The notes: generated by a model from the letters alone, not told the origin. A stretch of DNA of 64,000 nucleotides from G963556115 sp963675945 (GCA_963675945.1 OY780932.1:2294001-2358000); one strand, 5' to 3'; shown: positions 34,514 through 44,259, numbered from the stretch's first letter. Numbers and translations are program-made.

Positions 34514-35560
34514 TTATGAAATAACTTTGATAAACGCCAGCATATCCGGCGGAAAACTGGTAACCAATGCCTCCATCAGTAGGCGCCAGCCGTCTACCAG
34601 AATAAAGAGGATCAGCTTGAACGGCATACTTACCATCGCCGGCGGCAGCATCATCATACCCATACTCATCAGTACCGAAGCGATAACCATGTCCAGAATT
34701 AAAAACGGCAGATAGAGCAGAAAGCCCATCCAGAACGCCCGCTTCAATTCCGAGGTTACAAAGGAGGGGATAAGAACCAAGGTGGGAATGTCGGCGAGCT
34801 GGAGTTCGGTGAATTCCTCAACATGACGATTGTTCTCACCTATCCAGTAGACACCGCCATCTTTGCCTTTGATCTGATGCCCTGAGACGCCCATAAAGAA
34901 TCTGACCTCCTCTTCACCTTCATTGGCGGTGAGACAGGAGAACATGAACTGCCGAACCGGGGAGAGTGAACGCTCCATCATCTCGGTCTGGGTCATACGT
35001 TCACCGGTTGCCGGATCAATCGCATCGTCAAAATATGGCGCCATCCCTTCGTCCCAGGCTTTCTCCCAGGTCGGAGCCATGATAAATATCGAGAGAACCA
35101 GGGAGAGTCCGACAAGAACCTTGTCCGGTGGCATCGTCTGAGTACCAAGAGCTTTACGCAGAAAGCTCATAACGATCATTATCCGTAAAAAGCAAGTTGT
35201 GACCATCAGGATACCTGGAGCCAGACCGATCAGGGTCAGGAGCATGACGATCTGTAAAACTGAGGCTACCTGAGCCGGAGTTTTGGCGGCAGTAAGTGAA
35301 CCGTCCTCAATTGTTGGCAGGAAGGAGAGATCCTGTACCCCTTCGGGAATCGGCTGCGGACCGGTAATATCACCTGGCCCTGGCCCTGAACTCTGGGCAG
35401 GAGGAAGATCGGCGGCCACGGCTATAGTGGAGACAGAGAGAGTCAGAGTAAGGAGCAGGAACAAAAATCCGATAAAAGTTGATTTTTTAATAACAAAAAA
35501 AACATTACTGCTCCGTGGGGCAGTAGGTTTGGGTTCTGTTATATCAACAACTCTGGTCAT
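34514..35560 (-). CDS. fliP: Flagellar export protein FliP, long N-terminus
   Basis: The 348-residue protein matches FliP in its four membrane helices and signatures (FLRIMIVMSFLRKALGTQ, LIPSFVTSELKRAFWMGFL, ILFILVDGWRLL). It has an unusually long N-terminus before and around the signal helix (about 50 residues) and an enlarged periplasmic loop (about 165-240). I chose ATG 35560; two earlier codons beginning with TTG are less likely. FliP pentamers line the export pore. Confidence 0.92.
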   Translation of the reverse strand: MTRVVDITEPKPTAPRSSNVFFVIKKSTFIGFLFLLLTLTLSVSTIAVAADLPPAQSSGPGPGDITGPQPIPEGVQDLSFLPTIEDGSLTAAKTPAQVASVLQIVMLLTLIGLAPGILMVTTCFLRIMIVMSFLRKALGTQTMPPDKVLVGLSLVLSIFIMAPTWEKAWDEGMAPYFDDAIDPATGERMTQTEMMERSLSPVRQFMFSCLTANEGEEEVRFFMGVSGHQIKGKDGGVYWIGENNRHVEEFTELQLADIPTLVLIPSFVTSELKRAFWMGFLLYLPFLILDMVIASVLMSMGMMMLPPAMVSMPFKLILFILVDGWRLLMEALVTSFPPDMLAFIKVIS

Positions 35561-35593
35561 AATCAAATCTCTGTAGTCAATGGTTGTATGTTC

Positions 35594-36337
35594 TCATACT
35601 TCAAGATCACGTATCTGTTTTATGCGCTGCTGGCGCTGAATAATCTCGGGTTCGCCGATGTCTGCCGTACTGGCAGTGTCTGCACTGAGATCAGAGTTGA
35701 GCGGACGTTGTGCTGTCTTCTCCTCTGGGTTGGGTGCCGGGTCACGATTGAGTACCTGCTTTTGAAACATCTTGTAGAAGAGGTTCTGGCCATTACTGGT
35801 CTTGGGCTTGGCCGCCGACAGTACCTCGGTAACCTCCTCGGGGTCGGTAATCTCACTTATCTGATCAAAGCCGTTCGGAGTAACCCCAACGATAACCACT
35901 CGGGTTCCGACCCTGACCAGCGCCAGGTACTTTTGCGAGTCGAAATGGGTTCGTCCGAGAACCTCTAGTGCCGGACTGGCAAAGAGCTTCTTGCCTCCGG
36001 GGAAGACCTTCTTGATCACATTCAAACTTAGCCAGAGGAATATTCCCAGTACTATCGTTCCCATTACGATCATCGGGAGTATGCCGTTGGTTAGAGCCTT
36101 GGTCTTGGGCTTAGAGTCCTCCTTGGTTGTATCCACTACGGTTGCGCCCTTGGTACGCGTACTGGCAGGAAAGGTCACTGCCTCGCGGGTGTAATCACGC
36201 TCCGGCGCGATATTTGGTTCTTGATGTTCAGCAGGATACTGCGTCGCAAAACATGCGGCGGAAATCCAGATGAAACCGGCAATAATGACGGTAAATCTGG
36301 ATATTACTCGCTGAATTTTGGTCTTTGGCCGATGCAT
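35594..36337 (-). CDS. fliO: Flagellar biosynthesis protein FliO
   Basis: The 247-residue protein has a signal-like helix at the start, a periplasmic stretch, and one membrane helix (about 85-107, IVMGTIVLGIFLWLSLNVIKKVF). A cytoplasmic FliO domain (EVLGRTHFDSQKYLALVRVGTRVVIVGVT shown in part) and a charged tail follow. It assists FliP assembly. It is the first gene of the minus-strand order fliO-fliP-fliQ-fliR-flhB-flhA-flhF. FliO is poorly conserved, so the call rests on context plus this domain. Confidence 0.85.
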   Translation of the reverse strand: MHRPKTKIQRVISRFTVIIAGFIWISAACFATQYPAEHQEPNIAPERDYTREAVTFPASTRTKGATVVDTTKEDSKPKTKALTNGILPMIVMGTIVLGIFLWLSLNVIKKVFPGGKKLFASPALEVLGRTHFDSQKYLALVRVGTRVVIVGVTPNGFDQISEITDPEEVTEVLSAAKPKTSNGQNLFYKMFQKQVLNRDPAPNPEEKTAQRPLNSDLSADTASTADIGEPEIIQRQQRIKQIRDLEV

Positions 36338-36524
36338 AGTCTGTAGACATAACCCCTATTATTCTAATATTTTAGTATATCATCTATATTTTTATCATAT
36401 AATTCAATATAAATCCAGCAAAAATATACGGTTAAAGTTGAGAAACGTCGGGATAGTCCGGTTTGGGTACTATATCTTGTGGCTTGAGTATGGGTAATGG
36501 GTAAATAGTGTGTTGCGGGGGTGT

Positions 36525-36549
36525 AAAAAAATAAGCCGATAAGCTCGGC
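36525..36549 (-). terminator. Weak terminator after trmD
   Basis: On the minus strand a 5-bp GC stem (36549-36545 with 36539-36535) is followed by TTATTTTTTT. It lies about 50 bases past the trmD stop. The rest of the gap 36338-36594 shows nothing else. Confidence 0.45.
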
Positions 36550-36594
36550 GGTTATTTACAGGCCGTGGGGTGGTGTGGGATTTATGAGAAGGGG

Positions 36595-37290
36595 TTAATC
36601 TAGCAGATCAGGGCGGCTCTCTGCGGTCTTGCGTCGGGCGGCAGCGAGTCGCCATTCATGGATTAGTTTATGGTTGCCGCCACGGAGTACTTCGGGTACC
36701 GTCAGCCCTTCATACTCTGCAGGCTGGGTATAATGCGGGTAGTCGAGGAGTTGTTTGCCGTTATCGCTGAGGCTGAAGGATTCGTCGTGGGCGCTCTCGA
36801 TTTTGCCGAGAGCTCCGGGAATCAGGCGGGAGGCGGCATCGGTCATAACTGCGGCGGCGAGTTCACCGCCGGTGAGTACGTAGTCGCCGATACTATAGAC
36901 CTCGGGTTGGAGAATATCGAATATTCGCTGGTCGAAGCCTTCGTAGCGTCCGCAGACAAATATCAGCCGCTCGGCGGTACTGAATTCTTGGGCGTGAAGC
37001 TGGTTGAAGCGTTTGCCGTCAGGACCGGGGAAGATCAGGCGGTACGGGGCGGAGGACATTTGGATTACGGCTCTGACGGCTGAGACTACCGGTTGGGCGG
37101 TCATAACCATACCCGGGCCGCCGCCGAAGGGACGGTCATCGGTTTTGCCGTGTTTGTTGGTGGTATAGTCACGGATATTATGCGAGAATACCGCGATAAG
37201 TCCTTTCTCCTGAGCAATCCGGAGAATTCCGGAGTTGAAGGTCTCGGTGAGCATCTCCGGGAAGATGGTGAGTATATCGATTCGCAGCAT
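36595..37290 (-). CDS. trmD: tRNA (guanine-37-N1)-methyltransferase TrmD
   Basis: The 231-residue protein methylates G37 next to the anticodon, which prevents +1 frameshifting. It shows the standard start (MLRIDILTIFPEML), the trefoil-knot SAM site (FVCGRYEGFDQR and YSIGDYVLTGGELAA) and the tail region (LLDYPHYTQPAEYEGL...RGGNHKLIHEWR). It stands alone; the usual neighbours rpsP, rimM and rplS are not in the window. Confidence 0.96.
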   Translation of the reverse strand: MLRIDILTIFPEMLTETFNSGILRIAQEKGLIAVFSHNIRDYTTNKHGKTDDRPFGGGPGMVMTAQPVVSAVRAVIQMSSAPYRLIFPGPDGKRFNQLHAQEFSTAERLIFVCGRYEGFDQRIFDILQPEVYSIGDYVLTGGELAAAVMTDAASRLIPGALGKIESAHDESFSLSDNGKQLLDYPHYTQPAEYEGLTVPEVLRGGNHKLIHEWRLAAARRKTAESRPDLLD

Positions 37291-37735
37291 GGTATCCTCT
37301 TGTCGGTACGGGTTTGTGCAGATAAGCCTATTTTTCTAATTATTATCGGAATACGTCTGTCCATGTAAAGTGATTTGAGTGGTTTTTTCTTCAAATCAGA
37401 CGGGTGAAAATGCCGGACAGGAGTAGTATATTACGGTTTAACCTGCCGTAACTGTGTGCTAGGTTAAATATAGGTTGTGGATTTGCAGTAAATTATGAAC
37501 GACCTAATACGCTTGGTATAAATATGTTATAGTGAATATGCGGAAAAACAGGGGCTGTAGGGGTAGAAAATAAATAAAAAAAAGAATTATAAAGCTTGTT
37601 AAAGTATTCAGGTTTTGATATTATAGGAAGTAACTATAATGCGATATTAGTATCGGCGATTGGGTCTTATTCGGTTGTGGTTGAGTCTGACTTTGAAGTT
37701 ACTGGTAGTATCGTAGTAGGAGTGTTATTACTTAG
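37291..37735. other. Intergenic region upstream of a small lipoprotein
   Basis: About 450 A+T-rich bases between divergent trmD and the lipoprotein gene. No ORF with a ribosome site and no known RNA is seen. Confidence 0.4.
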
Positions 37736-37765
37736 TTGGGGATCAAATTTGTAATAGAGTATAAT
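37736..37765 (+). promoter_or_regulatory. Promoter candidate for the 91-residue lipoprotein gene
   Basis: TATAAT at 37760-37765 is preceded, after 18 bases, by TTGGGG at 37736-37741, about 30 bases before the start codon. Confidence 0.5.
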
Positions 37766-37795
37766 TTGTGATTTTATATTTTGGAGGAATGAGGA

Positions 37796-38071
37796 ATGAA
37801 GAGATTTCTACTAGCTACAGTTCTTGGTCTAGGTGTTTTGGTTGCAGGTGGCTGCAGCAGCACTTGTTCTGCTCCTAGCACTTGTCAGGATAAACCAAAC
37901 GCACCGGAGTGTGATCGTTGTAGTACTGAGTACTGTGAATACATTGGTACAAGAATTTACAGCGATGAGGTAATGAATAGCGGTGGTAAGCCGGTACGTT
38001 TTGCAGATGGTACAATTATTCAGACTCTGGATAAGAGCAAGATCTCAAAGTGGGAAGAATTCAAGTGGTAA
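37796..38071 (+). CDS. Small Cys-rich lipoprotein
   Basis: The 91-residue protein has a lipoprotein signal with lipobox LVAGGC at residues 15-20. The mature part is rich in cysteine (CSSTCSAPSTC, CDRCSTEYC) and ends in a short region FADGTIIQTLDKSKISKW. No family is recognised. A strong GGAGG precedes ATG 37796, and promoter and terminator flank it, so it is a single-gene unit. Confidence 0.75.
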   Translation: MKRFLLATVLGLGVLVAGGCSSTCSAPSTCQDKPNAPECDRCSTEYCEYIGTRIYSDEVMNSGGKPVRFADGTIIQTLDKSKISKWEEFKW

Positions 38072-38100
38072 TGAGTTCTTGAACTGTGGATTAAATTTTG

Positions 38101-38131
38101 AGTACTCCTCGTGATGGGGAGTACTTTTTTT
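38101..38131 (+). terminator. Rho-independent terminator after the small lipoprotein gene
   Basis: A 10-bp stem (38101-38110 with 38116-38125, one G-U pair, loop of 5) runs straight into T7. Confidence 0.9.
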
Positions 38132-38154
38132 GTTGCGGTTACAAATTATATGGC

Positions 38155-38182
38155 TTGCAAAAATGGAGTATACTGGTATAGT
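38155..38182 (+). promoter_or_regulatory. Promoter candidate for the hydrogenase gene
   Basis: TTGCAA (38155-38160) and TATAGT (38177-38182) are 16 bases apart, about 95 bases before the start. Confidence 0.45.
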
Positions 38183-38277
38183 GAGGTATGGTGATTGAGT
38201 AGTGTTTTGCCAGTGTTTGTCGTCTTTTTCAATTCGTCCGACAACTTCGGCTGTGGGTGTTTGACCGTGGAGAGATT

Positions 38278-39744
38278 ATGTCAATAAAAGATCATGTAAA
38301 CCATGCGACCAATCTGCGTCGTAGAGTGATGTCTGAAGTAGTAAGAGCATATTGTGACGGGGGTGATCCCGATGCTTTCGATAGAATCCCCTATAAGCTC
38401 TTTCCCAAGGAGTACCAGGAGGATAATTACCGGTGCTGCATTTATAAGGATCGCGAGGTGATCAAACATCGGTGTATTGCTGCCTTGGGCATTGGTTTGC
38501 AGAGTGTTAGTGATGATTTTCTGCGGATTTCACATTATGCTGAGGAGGCACGCGCACGGGAGGTGATTGAACCGGATGTACTGACCGTACTCGATATCGC
38601 ATGTGAGAGTTGTATCCGGGCGCAGTATGTGATCAGTGAACTCTGCCGAGGCTGTATCGCGCGTCCATGTGTCTCCAACTGTCCTAAGAGTTGTATTACC
38701 GTGACCAACCATCAGGCACGTATCGATCCTAATCAGTGTATTAACTGTGGAAAGTGTAAGGAGGTATGTCCGTACCATGCTGTGGTTAGGGTGCCGGTGC
38801 CGTGTGAGGAGGCTTGCCCGGTGGATGCTATCAAGCGGAACAACGATACGGGTAAGCAGGAGATTGATTTTTCCAAGTGTACCTCTTGTGGAAGATGTAT
38901 GCGTGCTTGTCCGTTCGGCGCAATTATGGAGAAGTCGCAGATTATCGATGTGCTCGAGGCTTTTAAGAGTTCGAAAGAGGTGATTGCAATGTGTGCACCG
39001 GCGATTGCAGGGCAGTATTCGGGCGGGATGCGCAGTATCGCCGGGGGGCTCAAGAAATTGGGGTTTGACCGGGTGGTCGAGGTAGCGAGTGGGGCAGATG
39101 AGACCTGTCAGCATGAAGCTGCAGAGTTTGCTGAGCGAGTACTCAAGAATGGCGAGGACTTTATGACTACTTCGTGTTGTCCGGCCTATGTCGAGGCAGC
39201 ACATAAGCATATTCCGCAACTGGTGCCGTATATATCCCATACTCCTACTCCGATGCACTATATTGCCGAGAAGATGCGCCGTGAATATCCTGAAGCGGTT
39301 ACCGTCTTCATCGGGCCGTGTGTGGCTAAACGGCATGAGGGTGTGCTGGATTCTTGTGTTGATTATGTTCTTACCTTTGAAGAGGTGGGGGCGATGTTTG
39401 AGGCGCTCAAGATTGAGACGGCGGTAGTGGAAGAGGCAGATACCGAAGGTGTGGCCTATAGTGAGGGGCGTGGTTTTGCTCTGGTTGGCGGGGTGGCCGG
39501 GGCGGTCAAGGCGGTGGCGGAGAAGCCTGAGGAGGTTGAGACGGTACTGGTGAACGGTCTTTCACACGAGGGGCTCAAGCAGCTCAAGAAGTACGCCCTT
39601 GCCGGGTGTAAGGAGGGAAATCTGGTCGAGGTGATGACCTGTGAGGGAGGATGTATCAATGGTGCGGGAATCTATACCGTGCCGAGCAAGGCGCAGCAGG
39701 AGGTTGCGGCGTTTGCCAGGAGTAGTGCACACCTCAAACCATAA
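38278..39744 (+). CDS. [FeFe] hydrogenase, monomeric, group B-like
   Basis: The 488-residue protein has an N-terminal extension, then several ferredoxin-type Cys clusters (CRGCIARPCVSNCP, CINCGKCKEVCP, CEEACP, CTSCGRCMRACP) and a C-terminal H-cluster domain. The three signatures are TSCCPAY, GPCVAKRHEG and EVMTCEGGCINGAG. All four cysteines that hold the H-cluster appear present. TSCCPAY instead of TSCCPGW marks the less-studied group B type. It would evolve or consume H2 with ferredoxin. No NADH-binding partner or HydEFG maturase lies nearby. ATG 38278 follows GGAGAG. Confidence 0.88.
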   Translation: MSIKDHVNHATNLRRRVMSEVVRAYCDGGDPDAFDRIPYKLFPKEYQEDNYRCCIYKDREVIKHRCIAALGIGLQSVSDDFLRISHYAEEARAREVIEPDVLTVLDIACESCIRAQYVISELCRGCIARPCVSNCPKSCITVTNHQARIDPNQCINCGKCKEVCPYHAVVRVPVPCEEACPVDAIKRNNDTGKQEIDFSKCTSCGRCMRACPFGAIMEKSQIIDVLEAFKSSKEVIAMCAPAIAGQYSGGMRSIAGGLKKLGFDRVVEVASGADETCQHEAAEFAERVLKNGEDFMTTSCCPAYVEAAHKHIPQLVPYISHTPTPMHYIAEKMRREYPEAVTVFIGPCVAKRHEGVLDSCVDYVLTFEEVGAMFEALKIETAVVEEADTEGVAYSEGRGFALVGGVAGAVKAVAEKPEEVETVLVNGLSHEGLKQLKKYALAGCKEGNLVEVMTCEGGCINGAGIYTVPSKAQQEVAAFARSSAHLKP

Positions 39745-39797
39745 GGGCAGTAGTGGTCTATATAGTATTTGTCGGTAAAGATAATGAGTTTAATTTT

Positions 39798-39831
39798 GGC
39801 TTTTACGCTTTGGCGTAGAAGCCATTTTTTT
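39798..39831 (+). terminator. Rho-independent terminator after the hydrogenase gene
   Basis: An 11-bp stem (39798-39808 with 39813-39823, one G-U pair, loop of 4) is followed by T7. Confidence 0.85.
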
Positions 39832-40334
39832 GGGATACAGCTGGTTCAGGCGCTTGCTGATTAATTTATGAAAAAGTATGCCACGTTATAGATGCAATTG
39901 TATTGATATTTGTTTATACTTCAAAATCGCTGCCGGGAGTAGAGAAGCCTGGGAGCATGAATAATGCTTGGTTTTATAGTATATTATAGCATTATAAGTG
40001 TGATTGGTGGAATTTGTTGACTTGCGTATAGGGTAAGCATTAGTTGGTAACATGATAAGTAAGGTATTATTTTGTTAGTGACAGGTTAGGTGGGTTTTAG
40101 GAATATGATAAAAAGCAATTGTCATGCGCATGTGCTTATTTTCTTAACTGTTTTGGCTGTAATATGTTATACTGTGTATTGTATTATTGTGAGATTTATT
40201 TTATGGTGATGGTGGTGTTGACAGAAAGAAATAATAGTATATACTGCTGTTGTTTTAAGATTAAATTATTACAAGAATTGTAGTGTTTTGAGTTGTTTTG
40301 GATGTTTTGCGGGCAGAGACAGTAGTTTTACCTT
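39832..40334. other. Intergenic stretch upstream of the autotransporter duplication
   Basis: About 500 A+T-rich bases without a supported gene. A consensus-like promoter lies at 40218-40245 and is listed separately. Confidence 0.5.
40218..40245 (+). promoter_or_regulatory. Strong sigma70-like promoter upstream of autotransporter 1
   Basis: TTGACA (40218-40223) and TATACT (40240-40245) are 16 bases apart. This promoter lies outside the duplicated unit, so only autotransporter 1 has it. Confidence 0.6.
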
Positions 40335-40739
40335 GACTTATGTTCTTAATAGTCTGAAAAAAGTTAGAAATTATAAGTATTTGCTTATGCTTAAGGCGTT
40401 ATCGTGACTGTGTTTATATCAAGGTTTGGCTTATTATCAAAAAAAATGTATTAATGAGATATTGACAGAACATTTTTATGATTTATAGTTATAAATGTTT
40501 TAGTTGTTTAACAATATTTTATTAGTCGTATATTGTAAAGCTTAGCTAACTGTTGGGGGTTGGTATTGGGGTAGGTGTTGAGTCTTGGGTCAACTTGGGT
40601 TGTGAGTGGTGTAGTGAGTTATAAGTTATTTTTTTACTTTGATAAAAAAATGAATAATTGTTTATTTTTGCCGGTGAGCAGGTTGCAGGTTGAGTCTGGT
40701 TTTGGGGGTATGGTTGATATTGGTGCAGGGGATTATTAT
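40335..40739 (+). repeat. Duplicated promoter/leader region, copy 1
   Basis: About 405 bases are repeated with a few changes at 44260-44664. The block begins GACTTATGTTC and ends at the start codon of autotransporter 1. It holds a promoter-like TTGACA (40462-40467), 16 bases, TATAGT (40484-40489), leaving a leader of about 240 bases. Confidence 0.9.
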
Positions 40740-43700
40740 GTTGGTTACTGTGGTTAAGAGATTTTCTGACGTATGGGTTATGGCTGTGATTCTTATCTGG
40801 GCGGGTGCAGTTGGGGTTAGAGCTGCAGATATTGATGTGGTCACGGATTTGACGGCTCAGCAGAATGTGGGAGCCGGGCAGAGTCTTGAGGTTACCGGAG
40901 CCGGTTCGGTGTCGGTGAGTGCAGATGATACCGGGTGTATTCGGGGAAGCAGCTCGGGGCAAGGCGGTAATACTGTTACCTTGCTCAGCGGGGCGGAATT
41001 GACTACAAGCGGTGACTCTTCCTCCAATAACAACGCTTACTCTTCGGCGATCAGGGTTTACGGTGCGAATAGTAATGCTAATATAACCGGGTTGGCTGGA
41101 GGTGGAACTCTCAGTTATGGTGGTTACACCAATGCATCCAATGTGGTTGAGGTGCAGGCTGGGAGTAGTATCAGTACCAGTGGTAGGTATGCCAACGGGG
41201 TATGCGTGGAAAAGAATAATATCGTATTTGTCGATGGTACTATCGATACGCATAATGGATATTTTAGCCGTGGTATTAAGGGTTTGGATAACAATGTGAT
41301 AATCGTGGGGGTGAATGGTAGTATCACTACTGGAGGAAGCGATGGGGAGGGTATCTATACCAGAGATAACTGTATTGTAAAGGTCAGCGGACAGATTCAG
41401 ACAACTGATGCTTATGGGATCAGGGCGTATGAGGAGGGTGATATAACAATTGAGTCTACCGGCAGGGTCAGTACTACTGGAGGATATGATATAGCTATCG
41501 CTTCCTTGGGTAGTAATGGCAATATAACTGTACGTGGAAGTGTATCGGTCAGTGGGTCTAATGCCAGTTGCGTGTATAACTCTAAAGGGGGAAATGTTAC
41601 AAATATCAGCGGAACGCTGACAGCGACGGGGGCAGATAAGTCGTATGCGATAGAGTCGGTGGCGGCTTGGTATACCATGTATAGCAATACCTTCAATATC
41701 TTGAATGGGGCTACCTTGAATGGGGGAATTTTCAATGGCGTGAATGATAGTGTCTCAACATCCTATCTGACCTTTGGTCTTGCCGATGATGGTAGCGGTA
41801 AGGCAAACTACGCGGTTGCTGACGGGGCGACAGATATAACTCTGAATGGTGATATCCTGGTGAAGAGGGATGTCAATGGGGGGACTGCGGGAGGTAACTG
41901 GGATGTCTTTATCGCCGGGGGGACGACAACATTCAACGGTGCGACCAATACGTTGAATAATCTCTTTGTCGGTGGTGAGTGTTTTGACGGTAGTATTACG
42001 GTTCCGGATGGTAATGACGGTTTGGGAGGGGCGCAGACAGCTACGCTCAATACTATCGTCGGAGCTACCGCAACCCTCAATGTCACTCAGGCAATTACTA
42101 CCAGCGGTGCGGTGACGGTGGGTGGTGGTTCGACTTATAATCTCTCGGGGACGCATACGCATTCCGGTACCGATATTACTATCGACGGGGTGTTGGAGCT
42201 GGCTAATGGCGGAAAATTTGAGAATAATGCGACGGGAGGTGCTCAGACGCTTGCAACCTTGAGTGTGAGTGCCGGTACCGGAACGCTTGCGGGTAGTGAT
42301 GCGCTCGACACTGTGACTACGGCTAATATTGACGGTACGCTGAGTTTTGAAGCGACTGCGGATACTACCTTTAACATAACCAATCTTTCCGGAATCTTGA
42401 ATCAGGAGTCGGTCAATAATCTGACGTTGGCGAGCTTGAATATTGCCGGAGGTGATACCGGTACAATCAATATTAATGCCGGAACTATGACTTTTAATGG
42501 GATTAATAATAGTGGAACTCTGAATATCGCGGTGGCTACTGGTGCCGTGGCTAAAGTTGGGGCAGGGATTGATATGACTGCCGGCAACACCAAGATTACC
42601 CTTGATTTTGGCGCAGATGCCGGGGTAGGCGGGGTGGCGGCTCTTGGCAGTTATGCCCAGATTGATGGTGCGACCAATCTGACGGTTAGTAAGGACGGTA
42701 ATAAGGTTGAGCAGATATTTGCTTTAAACGGTATTGTCGGCTTGACCTATGAAGATGTGCTTGATACCAATCTTCTCGCCGGGGGGAGTATTACTCTGGC
42801 GGATGGGGATATCCTGAATACCGAGGATGATGTACGGATTTATACGGTAAAGCTGGATGGAAACAATGTGGATATTCTGGTGCAGGCGGCTGGTTCTGGA
42901 GCAAATGGGGCGGGTGCGAATGCGGCAGAGAATAAGGTTACGCAGGGGGGCGGCTCGGCAGAAGCAGGTAAAGCGGCGCAAGATCTGGTGAATAATCAGG
43001 CAAGTATGCCGCAGCAGGGTCAGGATTATGTAAGTAAGCTTACGGTATTGCCCAGTAGCGAGATGGCACGGGCGGTTGCGCAGACTATAGGTGAGGGTGC
43101 GACCACACCGTCGACGCAGAGTTCACTCTTGGCTATCACCGCTGCTACCAGCTCGGTGGAGAATCAGATGGTCAATTTCCGCTCGGGCAATATTGCGCAG
43201 GGGCTGGCTTCGTCGTTCGGCGGGAGCGGGGCGACCTCGGCACTGGATAATATGGCTGATGCGTCTGAGTTGGAGGTGGCGTATGAGTCCGGGTTTACCT
43301 CGGGGGTGGATACCACCGAGTATAAGAAGGTGACGGTCTGGGCGAACGGTTTTGGCGGCTTTGGTGAGCAGGGGACTGTTGGTAGTGATATCGGTTACAG
43401 TTTCTGGAATGCGGGGACTATGGTCGGGTTGGATTATGCATTCGCGCGGGAACTGCGGTTGGGGGCACTCTTTGGCTACAGTTATAATAAGACCGACGTC
43501 AACTGGAATAGCGGCAATAGTGTTGACAATGCCTTACGGGTGGGGGCGTATGCTTCGTATAACTGGAATGATTTCTTTGTGGATCTCTCACCTACTATGG
43601 GTATTCATCTTATTAATTCCAGGCGTAATATCTGGGACGGGAGTGTTGCCAAGGGAGACCGCACCGGCATAGACTTCAACGCGAGTGGTACCGTAGGGTA

Positions 43701-44157
43701 TAATTTCGAACTGCCGTTTGGGATTAATTTTGTCCCTGAGTATACGCTTACTTATACTATGTTCTATGACCCTAAGTATACCGAGACCGGAGCGGGCGCG
43801 GCGAATGTTACTTATAACAGCTATACCTCGAACTCCCTGGTACAGGATCTCGGGTTGAAATTCGGCAAATTGTTCAGAGTATCGGATAATCTGGCCTTTC
43901 TGCCCGAGGTCTGGGGCGGTTGGGAGTATGAATTCCTGGATACCGGTGGTGAGCGTAATACTGTGACCTCGGCGGTGCTAGGGGCGCAGTCGTATACGAC
44001 CGAGATGAATGCCATGGCGCAGAATCGCGGTTACTGGGGGATCGGGATGACGGCGCTACTCAAAGATAACGTATCGATCTACGGTCGTTATGATCAGCGG
44101 GTATGGCATAAGGGTTTCAATATCGGCTTCCTGGTTGGAGTCAAGATTGATTTTTAA
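40738..44157 (+). CDS. Autotransporter adhesin 1 (type Va secretion)
   Basis: The 1139-residue protein has a signal peptide (FSDVWVMAVILIWAGAVGVRA, cleaved near residue 29; one residue omitted at the start). The passenger of about 830 residues is built of short Gly/Thr/Asn/Ser-rich beta-helix-like repeats. The C-terminal beta-barrel of about 275 residues starts near KKVTVWANGFGGFGEQG and ends in ...VGVKIDF with the terminal Phe of outer-membrane proteins. I chose ATG 40738, preceded by AGGGG; the frame is open upstream to 40690. From about 42820 on, the DNA is nearly identical to autotransporter 2. The binding target is unknown. Confidence 0.88.
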   Translation: MLVTVVKRFSDVWVMAVILIWAGAVGVRAADIDVVTDLTAQQNVGAGQSLEVTGAGSVSVSADDTGCIRGSSSGQGGNTVTLLSGAELTTSGDSSSNNNAYSSAIRVYGANSNANITGLAGGGTLSYGGYTNASNVVEVQAGSSISTSGRYANGVCVEKNNIVFVDGTIDTHNGYFSRGIKGLDNNVIIVGVNGSITTGGSDGEGIYTRDNCIVKVSGQIQTTDAYGIRAYEEGDITIESTGRVSTTGGYDIAIASLGSNGNITVRGSVSVSGSNASCVYNSKGGNVTNISGTLTATGADKSYAIESVAAWYTMYSNTFNILNGATLNGGIFNGVNDSVSTSYLTFGLADDGSGKANYAVADGATDITLNGDILVKRDVNGGTAGGNWDVFIAGGTTTFNGATNTLNNLFVGGECFDGSITVPDGNDGLGGAQTATLNTIVGATATLNVTQAITTSGAVTVGGGSTYNLSGTHTHSGTDITIDGVLELANGGKFENNATGGAQTLATLSVSAGTGTLAGSDALDTVTTANIDGTLSFEATADTTFNITNLSGILNQESVNNLTLASLNIAGGDTGTININAGTMTFNGINNSGTLNIAVATGAVAKVGAGIDMTAGNTKITLDFGADAGVGGVAALGSYAQIDGATNLTVSKDGNKVEQIFALNGIVGLTYEDVLDTNLLAGGSITLADGDILNTEDDVRIYTVKLDGNNVDILVQAAGSGANGAGANAAENKVTQGGGSAEAGKAAQDLVNNQASMPQQGQDYVSKLTVLPSSEMARAVAQTIGEGATTPSTQSSLLAITAATSSVENQMVNFRSGNIAQGLASSFGGSGATSALDNMADASELEVAYESGFTSGVDTTEYKKVTVWANGFGGFGEQGTVGSDIGYSFWNAGTMVGLDYAFARELRLGALFGYSYNKTDVNWNSGNSVDNALRVGAYASYNWNDFFVDLSPTMGIHLINSRRNIWDGSVAKGDRTGIDFNASGTVGYNFELPFGINFVPEYTLTYTMFYDPKYTETGAGAANVTYNSYTSNSLVQDLGLKFGKLFRVSDNLAFLPEVWGGWEYEFLDTGGERNTVTSAVLGAQSYTTEMNAMAQNRGYWGIGMTALLKDNVSIYGRYDQRVWHKGFNIGFLVGVKIDF

Positions 44158-44259
44158 TCTCGTTTTGAATGAATTCTCCTTGGCCTGGTTGCCGGTTGTA
44201 AAGGCAGCTAGGCTTACTTACTCAGATAAACTGGCTGTGCAGGATCTTGATCGCTTCCT
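42820..44259 (+). repeat. Duplicated beta-barrel and 3' flank, copy 1
   Basis: About 1440 bases match 47388-48824 almost base for base: the end of the passenger, the whole barrel, the stop, the hairpin and the first 40 bases of the 3' end of the minus-strand gene at 48787. The match ends at 44259, where the copy joins the repeated promoter region. Confidence 0.92.
44182..44214. terminator. Hairpin after autotransporter 1
   Basis: A 12-bp stem (44182-44193 with 44203-44214, three G-U pairs) with a 9-base loop. The equivalent hairpin at 48747-48779 has different bases but keeps pairing. Confidence 0.5.

Noticed and set aside
38530..39336. 268-residue minus-strand frame
   Set aside because: It is antisense to the hydrogenase gene; the plus strand has all cluster motifs.
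40546..41253. 235-residue minus-strand frame
   Set aside because: It is antisense to the leader and passenger of autotransporter 1, with Thr/Ser/Pro low-complexity content from repeat DNA.
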